From Burkholderia pseudomultivorans (GTDB lineage Bacteria; Pseudomonadota; Gammaproteobacteria; Burkholderiales; Burkholderiaceae): a stretch of 64,000 nt of DNA. The position numbers were made by a program, and so were the translations under genes. Shown piece after piece: positions 59,123 through 64,000 of this stretch. The stretch is taken from positions 3,224,001 to 3,288,000 of the forward strand of contig NZ_CP013378.1 in assembly GCF_001718415.1 (NCBI RefSeq), given 5' to 3'. Below the pieces are notes generated by a model. It was given only the letters and a program-made list of their open reading frames with translations, did not search any database and was not told where the DNA came from. How positions within the stretch are numbered: the stretch's first letter is position 1; each line of letters begins with the position of its first letter.

Positions 59123-60142
59123 TCAGGGCAACGTGAACCGCGCCACGTTCCCCCGCGCTGCCGAATATTTTGCCGGATCGACGGGTTTTCCGTCGAACGC
59201 GATCGCGTCGAGGCCCGCCTTGTTGCCGATCGTGACCTTGAACGGGCCGTCACCGGCGACCTGCTTCGCCTCGCCGGCATGCACCAGCCCGGAGAACAGC
59301 TCCTTGCCGCTCTTGTCGCGCACGCTGAACCAGCTGTCCTGCCTGACCTTCAGTTCGATCATCGACTGGCCCGCCGCGACCGCGACGCTCGCCGGCTGCG
59401 CCGCACCGGCAGCACTCGCCGCCGTCGTCGTCGTTGCCGTCGTCGCGACGACCGGCCGGGACGCATCCGTCGTCGCGGCCGGCGCCGGCGTGGCCGACGC
59501 AACTGCCTGCGGCGCCGCCGCGGAGGCTGCCGCCGGGGCCGGAACCTCATTGGCCTGGGTCGCCGTCGCGCCGCTCGCGGCCGCCTGTTCGGCGGAAGCC
59601 GCCGCCGGCGCGCTCGCCACCGACGCATGCTGCGCGTCGCCGCCCTTGAAGCGCGCGAGCCAGCTCGGCGAATCGCCGCCAGTGTGCCACATCAGTACCG
59701 CGATCGCCGCGATCACGACGATCGCGGTGCCCCACAGCCACGGGTGGTGGCGCGACGAGCCGCCGAGCGGAATCGACACGCGGCCGCGCGGCAGATCCGC
59801 GCCCGACGACGCCGGCATCGACAGATCGACTTCCGGCACCCCGCGCTCGCGGCGCAGCGCCTGCGCGAACGGCTCCGGATCGACGCCGAGCATCTTCGCG
59901 TAGCTGCGCACGACGCCGAGCGCGAACGTCACGCCGGGCAGATGGCTGATGTCGCCGGCCTCCAGCGCCCGCAGTTTCGGCGGTGCGACCTTGAGTCGCG
60001 CCGATACGTCCTCGACCGTCCACCCCTTCGCTTCCCGAAGCTGCGCCAGCCGGCTGCCCACCGCCACCAGCGATTCCAGTCCCGCCGGGGCCGGCTTCGC
60101 GGCATTCGTCTCTGCGCCGTTTGACGGCTGCGGCTCACTCAT
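59123..60142 (-). CDS. rodZ: RodZ-like helix-turn-helix / DUF4115 membrane protein
   Basis: Cytoskeletal adaptor that links MreB to the membrane and sets cell shape. It has 339 residues. The HTH_25 domain is at about 28-90 (LAQLREAKGWTVEDVSARLK), one membrane helix at 134-152, an Ala/Thr/Pro linker at 170-258 and the DUF4115 periplasmic domain from about 260. The order matches E. coli RodZ. It lies between rlmN and ispG, with terminators on both sides. Confidence 0.85.
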   Translation of the reverse strand: MSEPQPSNGAETNAAKPAPAGLESLVAVGSRLAQLREAKGWTVEDVSARLKVAPPKLRALEAGDISHLPGVTFALGVVRSYAKMLGVDPEPFAQALRRERGVPEVDLSMPASSGADLPRGRVSIPLGGSSRHHPWLWGTAIVVIAAIAVLMWHTGGDSPSWLARFKGGDAQHASVASAPAAASAEQAAASGATATQANEVPAPAAASAAAPQAVASATPAPAATTDASRPVVATTATTTTAASAAGAAQPASVAVAAGQSMIELKVRQDSWFSVRDKSGKELFSGLVHAGEAKQVAGDGPFKVTIGNKAGLDAIAFDGKPVDPAKYSAARGNVARFTLP

Positions 60143-60270
60143 CCTTGTCCTCGCGTCGATTCTTCTTCACTGGCGGGCCGCGCCGGCTCCACCGGCCCGC
60201 GCCCGCAACTGTTCATGCCATGTGCGGCGCCGAAGCACCGCGACAGATCGCTATTCGCGTGTTGTACCGC

Positions 60271-60306
60271 AAAAAAGTCCGGGCATCCCCGTCAGACCGC
60301 CCGGAC
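60271..60306 (-). terminator. Terminator overlapping the rlmN stop codon
   Basis: Eight-base arms GTCCGGGC/GCCCGGAC (60277-60284, 60299-60306) followed on the minus strand by six T. The rlmN stop codon (60292-60294) is in the loop. Confidence 0.75.
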
Positions 60307-61431
60307 CTCGATGATTTTTCCTGCTGCGCCCGTTCGCTCCGCCAGGCGCGTGCGGTCCTTCACTGCGCCGGCGAGCTGGCCGCACGCGGCGTCGATGTCG
60401 TCGCCGCGCGTCTTGCGCACGGTCGTGACGACGCCCGCGTCGATCAGGATCTGCGCAAAGCGCTTGATCTGTTCCGGCTTCGAGCGGATGAGACCCGACT
60501 CCGGGAACGGATTGAACGGGATCAGGTTGAACTTGCACGGCACGTCGCGCGTGACGGCGAGCAGTTCGCGCGCATGCGCTTCGGTGTCGTTGACGCCGTC
60601 CAGCATGCAGTATTCGAAAGTAATGAAGTCGCGCGGCGCGACCTTCAGATAACGCTGGCACGCGGCCATCAGCTCGCGAAGCGGATACTTCTTGTTGAGC
60701 GGCACCAGCTCGTCGCGCAGCGCATCGTTCGGCGCGTGCAGCGAAACGGCCAGCGCGACCGGCAGTTCGGCGCCGAGGCGGTCCATCATCGGCACCACGC
60801 CGGAGGTCGACAGCGTGACGCGGCGGCGCGACAGGCCGTACGCGTTGTCGTCGAGCATCAGGCGCATCGCGGGCACGACCGCGCTGTAGTTCAGCAGCGG
60901 CTCGCCCATGCCCATCATCACCACGTTGGTGACTACCCGCTCGGCCTTGCCGTTCGGGCCGGGCGCGCGACCGAGCGACGCACGCAGTGCAAATTCGGCC
61001 ATCCGGAGCTGACCGATGATTTCAGCCGTCGACAGGTTGCGGGAGAAGCCCTGCTTGCCCGTCGAGCAGAAGCGGCAGTTGACCGCGCACCCGGCCTGCG
61101 ACGACACGCACAGCGTGCCGCGCGTCTCCTCCGGGATGAACACGGTTTCGACCGCATTGCCGTTTCCGACGTCGATCAGCCACTTGCGCGTGCCGTCGGC
61201 GGAAACGTGATCGCTGGCGATCTCGGGCATCGAGATCGTCGCGCGGCCCTTGAGCTTTTCTCTCAGGGACTTCGCGAGATCGGTCATGCCATCGAAATCG
61301 CCGGCGTTGTACTGGTGGATCCAGCGCTGCAACTGCTTGGCGCGGAACGGCTTCTCGCCGAGACTGCCGCAGTACGCGACAAGACCCTCGGCATCGAAGT
61401 CGAGAAGATTGACGGAAGTTTCGCTCGTCAT
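60292..61431 (-). CDS. rlmN: Dual-specificity rRNA/tRNA adenine-C2 methyltransferase RlmN
   Basis: Radical-SAM methyltransferase that methylates A2503 of 23S rRNA and A37 of some tRNAs, 379 residues. The cluster cysteines are 115, 119 and 122 (CAVNCRFC). A second cysteine pair needed for catalysis is present (early CVSSQAGC and late DAACGQL). It lies 55 bases downstream of ndk. Its 3' end is folded into a terminator. Confidence 0.95.
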   Translation of the reverse strand: MTSETSVNLLDFDAEGLVAYCGSLGEKPFRAKQLQRWIHQYNAGDFDGMTDLAKSLREKLKGRATISMPEIASDHVSADGTRKWLIDVGNGNAVETVFIPEETRGTLCVSSQAGCAVNCRFCSTGKQGFSRNLSTAEIIGQLRMAEFALRASLGRAPGPNGKAERVVTNVVMMGMGEPLLNYSAVVPAMRLMLDDNAYGLSRRRVTLSTSGVVPMMDRLGAELPVALAVSLHAPNDALRDELVPLNKKYPLRELMAACQRYLKVAPRDFITFEYCMLDGVNDTEAHARELLAVTRDVPCKFNLIPFNPFPESGLIRSKPEQIKRFAQILIDAGVVTTVRKTRGDDIDAACGQLAGAVKDRTRLAERTGAAGKIIEVRAV

Positions 61432-61486
61432 GATGTGCTGCCTTGCCGCGTGCGCTGAATCCTGCCTGCTTGCTGCCAGCCGGGGC

Positions 61487-61912
61487 TTAGCGCGAGTAGA
61501 CGTTCATTTCCGGGAAGAAGAACGCGATTTCGACCGCGGCCGTTTCCGGTGCGTCCGAGCCGTGCACGGCGTTCGCGTCGATGCTGTCCGCGAAGTCGGC
61601 GCGGATCGTGCCCTTTTCCGCCTTCTTCGGATCGGTCGCGCCCATCAGGTCGCGGTTCTTCAGGATCGCGCCTTCGCCTTCCAGGACCTGGATCATCACC
61701 GGGCCCGAGATCATGAAGTCGACGAGGTCCTTGAAGAACGGACGCGCTGCGTGAACCGCGTAGAACTTCTCGGCGTCGGCACGCGACAGGTGTGCCATGC
61801 GCGATGCGACGATCTTCAGGCCGGCGCCTTCGAAACGGCTGTAGATCTGGCCGATCACGTTCTTTGCCACCGCATCCGGCTTGATGATCGACAGGGTGCG
61901 CTCGATTGCCAT
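61487..61912 (-). CDS. ndk: Nucleoside diphosphate kinase Ndk
   Basis: Balances nucleoside di- and triphosphates. It has 141 residues, the standard length. The phosphorylated His117 is in [10 protein letters not shown], and the Kpn-loop region ([18 protein letters not shown]) is complete. It is first in the long minus-strand run, preceded by a leader with a consensus -10. Confidence 0.96.
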   Translation of the reverse strand: MAIERTLSIIKPDAVAKNVIGQIYSRFEGAGLKIVASRMAHLSRADAEKFYAVHAARPFFKDLVDFMISGPVMIQVLEGEGAILKNRDLMGATDPKKAEKGTIRADFADSIDANAVHGSDAPETAAVEIAFFFPEMNVYSR

Positions 61913-61958
61913 AAAAACTCCAAAAAATTAAGAAGTTACAGGTTCAAATGAATCCGCT

Positions 61959-61964
61959 ATTGTA
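61959..61964 (-). promoter_or_regulatory. Candidate -10 of ndk
   Basis: TACAAT on the minus strand, about 47 bases before the ndk start. It has five of six matches to TATAAT. The -35 region is weak. Confidence 0.5.
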
Positions 61965-62161
61965 GCACGATCCCGTGTATCATTGCGATTGAACCCTTAC
62001 ACACATGAAAGGTTCCAAATCCATATGTTTTGCGCCGCCCGGCCATTGAAACCTCGCGGCGCGGAACGTATCTTAGCCATAGCTGCTCCGGTTTGCTGCG
62101 CCGCACACCGCACGCGCCGAACCGGCCCCGGACGCCCATGCGTTCAATGTTAGGAGAAACC

Positions 62162-62860
62162 ATGAACGACTATCCGTACAATTTCGGCCGCGGCGGCTCC
62201 GTCACCACCGCCGAGGTTCGCAACCGCGTGCTGCGCAACACGTACTGGCTGCTCGCGCTGTCGATGGTGCCGACCGTGCTCGGTGCGTGGGTCGGCGTCG
62301 CGACGGGCTTCTCGCTGTTCGCGGCCACCAGCCCGATGATGAGCCTGCTGGCGTTCTTCGCGATCGCGTTCGGCTTCATGTTCGCGATCGAGCGGACGAA
62401 GAACAGCGCGGCCGGCGTATTCGTGCTGCTCGGCTTCACGTTCTTCATGGGCCTGATGCTGTCGCGCCTGCTGAGCTTCATCCTCGGCTTCTCGAACGGG
62501 CCGTCGCTGATCATGCTCGCGTTCGGCGGCACCGGCATCATCTTCGCCGCGATGGCGACGATCGCCACGGTCAGCAAGCGCGATTTCTCGGGCCTCGGAA
62601 AGTGGCTGTTCATGGGCGTGATCGTGATCCTGCTCGCCTCGGTCGCGAACATCTTCCTGCAGCTGCCGGCGCTGATGCTGACCGTGTCGGTGCTCGCGAT
62701 CGCGATCTTCTCCGCGTACATGCTGTTCGACGTCCAGCGCGTCGTGAACGGCGGCGAGACGAACTACATCACCGCCACGCTCGCGATCTATCTCGACCTG
62801 TACAACGTGTTCACGAACCTGCTCGCGCTGCTCGGCATCTTCGGCGGCAACCGCAACTGA
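62162..62860 (+). CDS. Bax inhibitor-1 / YccA-family membrane protein
   Basis: Inner-membrane protein of 232 residues with seven hydrophobic helices, of the BI-1/YccA/YbhL family; E. coli YccA modulates FtsH. The family features are visible: an N-terminal polar head with RNTYWLLALSMVPT, a conserved central FGGTGIIFA, and a last helix region ending SAYMLFDVQRVVNGGETNY. FtsH control would fit with hflK/hflC in the same window, but that link is inference. TTAGGAGAAACC stands just before the ATG. Confidence 0.9.
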   Translation: MNDYPYNFGRGGSVTTAEVRNRVLRNTYWLLALSMVPTVLGAWVGVATGFSLFAATSPMMSLLAFFAIAFGFMFAIERTKNSAAGVFVLLGFTFFMGLMLSRLLSFILGFSNGPSLIMLAFGGTGIIFAAMATIATVSKRDFSGLGKWLFMGVIVILLASVANIFLQLPALMLTVSVLAIAIFSAYMLFDVQRVVNGGETNYITATLAIYLDLYNVFTNLLALLGIFGGNRN

Positions 62861-62878
62861 CGTTCGCGGCACCTCACG

Positions 62879-62908
62879 AAAAACCGGCCCTCACGGGCCG
62901 GTTTTTTT
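62879..62908. terminator. Bidirectional terminator between YccA-like gene and rlmD
   Basis: Arms AACCGGCCC/GGGCCGGTT (62882-62890, 62895-62903) with loop TCAC. Seven T follow on the plus strand and five on the minus strand. Confidence 0.9.
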
Positions 62909-62931
62909 ACGTCCGCTGCCGCCCGCCCCGC

Positions 62932-64000
62932 TCAGTCGCGCTCGAACAGCGCGATCGATTCGACGTGCGACGTATTCGGGAACATGTTCACGACGCCGGC
63001 GCCCTTGAGCCGGTAGCCGGCTTCGTGCACGAGCAGGCCTGCGTCGCGCGCGAGCGTCGACGGATTGCACGACACGTAGACGATCCGCTTCGGCAGCGGG
63101 CCTTCCCCGCTCTGCGCGATCTCGGCCAGCGCCTTCGACACCGCAAGCGCGCCCTCGCGCGGCGGATCGATCAGGAACTTGTCGAAGGCGCCGAACGCGC
63201 GGATGTCGTCGGCCGTCACCTCGAACAGGTTGCGGCATGCGAAGGTCGTATGGCCGTCCACGCCGTTCTCGCGCGCGTTTGCGAGCGCGCGCGTGGTCAG
63301 CGCTTCGCTGCCCTCGATGCCCATCACCTCGCGTGCGAGGCGCGCGAGCGGCAGCGTGAAGTTGCCGATTCCGCAGAACAGGTCGAGCACGCGATCGTCG
63401 CGCGCCGGCGCGAGCAGGCGCAGCGCGCGGCCCACCAGCACGCGGTTGATCTGGTGATTGACCTGCGTGAAGTCGGTCGGCTTGAACGGCATCCGGATGC
63501 CGAACTCGGGCAGCGTGTAGTCGAGCGGCACGTCGAGCGGATAGAACGGCGTCACCGTGTCCGGCCCCTTCGGCTGCAGCCAGAACTGCACCTTGTGCTC
63601 GTCCGCGAACGCGCGCAGCAGCGCTTCGTCGTCCGCGTTGATCGGCTCCAGCACGCGCAGCACGAGCGCGGTGACCTGCGAGCCGACCGCCAGCTCGATC
63701 TGCGGCATCCGGTCGCGAATCGACAGCCCTTCGACGAGACGGCGCAGCGGCACCAGCATCGCCGATACGTGCGGCGGCAGCACCTCGCAGCTCGTCATGT
63801 CGGCGACGTAGCTGCTCTTCTTCTCGTGGAAACCGACCAGCACGCCGCCCTTCTTCACGACGTTGCGCACGGTCAGGCGCGCCCGGTAGCGGTAACCCCA
63901 GGACGGCCCATGGATCGGCGAGTACATCGTCTCCGCGCGCAGCTTCGCGAGATGCCACAGGTTGTCTTCCAGCACGCGCTGCTTGATCGCGACCTGCGCG
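62932..64000 (-). CDS. rlmD: 23S rRNA (uracil-1939-C5)-methyltransferase RlmD (5' truncated by window edge)
   Basis: SAM-dependent methyltransferase that makes m5U1939 in 23S rRNA. The frame is open to the last base, so the start and probably the TRAM domain lie outside; 355 residues are visible. The SAM loop [14 protein letters not shown] and the catalytic cysteine in [13 protein letters not shown] are present. The N-terminal visible part covers the cluster-related central domain. RlmC and TrmA are relatives, but Burkholderia normally has RlmD here. Confidence 0.88.
   Translation of the reverse strand, partial: AQVAIKQRVLEDNLWHLAKLRAETMYSPIHGPSWGYRYRARLTVRNVVKKGGVLVGFHEKKSSYVADMTSCEVLPPHVSAMLVPLRRLVEGLSIRDRMPQIELAVGSQVTALVLRVLEPINADDEALLRAFADEHKVQFWLQPKGPDTVTPFYPLDVPLDYTLPEFGIRMPFKPTDFTQVNHQINRVLVGRALRLLAPARDDRVLDLFCGIGNFTLPLARLAREVMGIEGSEALTTRALANARENGVDGHTTFACRNLFEVTADDIRAFGAFDKFLIDPPREGALAVSKALAEIAQSGEGPLPKRIVYVSCNPSTLARDAGLLVHEAGYRLKGAGVVNMFPNTSHVESIALFERD

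Overview
The window is about 64 kb of a very GC-rich genome, with G or C at most third codon positions. Gene content and order point to a Burkholderia chromosome, most likely a primary chromosome of the Burkholderia cepacia complex. The evidence is the phaC-phaA-phaB-phaR cluster, the block ndk-rlmN-rodZ-ispG-hisS-yfgM-bamB-der-hfq-hflX-hflK-hflC-hisZ-purA, the two-gene set rluD/pgeF beside bamD, and several small secreted proteins of a Burkholderia type. The species call is inference, because no rRNA or other marker lies in the window. I found no tRNA, rRNA, CRISPR array, prophage or insertion sequence.

Layout. 0-5 kb: end of a TauE/SafE permease, then the putrescine ABC operon potF-potG-potH-potI on the minus strand. 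5-12 kb: a DUF1289 protein, an OmpW porin, a nitronate monooxygenase and an aldehyde dehydrogenase. FNR/Anr-like half-site palindromes precede both the monooxygenase and ompW. Next come an Lrp-type regulator divergent from a zinc alcohol dehydrogenase, and a DUF2501 protein. 12-21 kb: an ABC-F ATPase, an AsmA-like protein with a long Ala/Ser insertion, a FetAB-type (YbbLM) transporter, a secreted protein, and a quinone-oxidoreductase-like enzyme divergent from a LysR regulator. 21-26 kb: serB, metC-like, a secreted protein, and a rimO-kdgK pair. 26-29 kb: a small accessory patch with a higBA toxin-antitoxin pair, an 84-residue orphan and an LprI-like secreted protein. This patch contains the only long stretches of weak coding character.

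29-34 kb: polyhydroxybutyrate synthesis (phaC, phaA, phaB, phaR, transcribed in that order). 34-45 kb: pgeF-rluD divergent from bamD, a DinG/YoaA helicase, a YdcH-like protein, a repeat-containing secreted coiled-coil protein, tex and kup. 45-62 kb: one long minus-strand run of housekeeping genes for tRNA/rRNA modification, isoprenoid synthesis, outer-membrane assembly (bamB, yfgM), RNA chaperone and membrane proteostasis (hfq, hflX, hflKC), then hisZ, purA and a phosphoribosyltransferase. 62-64 kb: a Bax-inhibitor family membrane protein and a truncated rlmD.

The clearest regulatory signals are several rho-independent terminators inside gene runs that would otherwise be read as operons (phaC/phaA, rlmN/rodZ, rodZ/ispG), the paired FNR/Anr-like boxes, and a perfect palindrome inside the -35/-10 spacer of higBA. 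I saw no clearly new multi-gene system. The most original items are the regulatory layouts and a few unrecognised small proteins.
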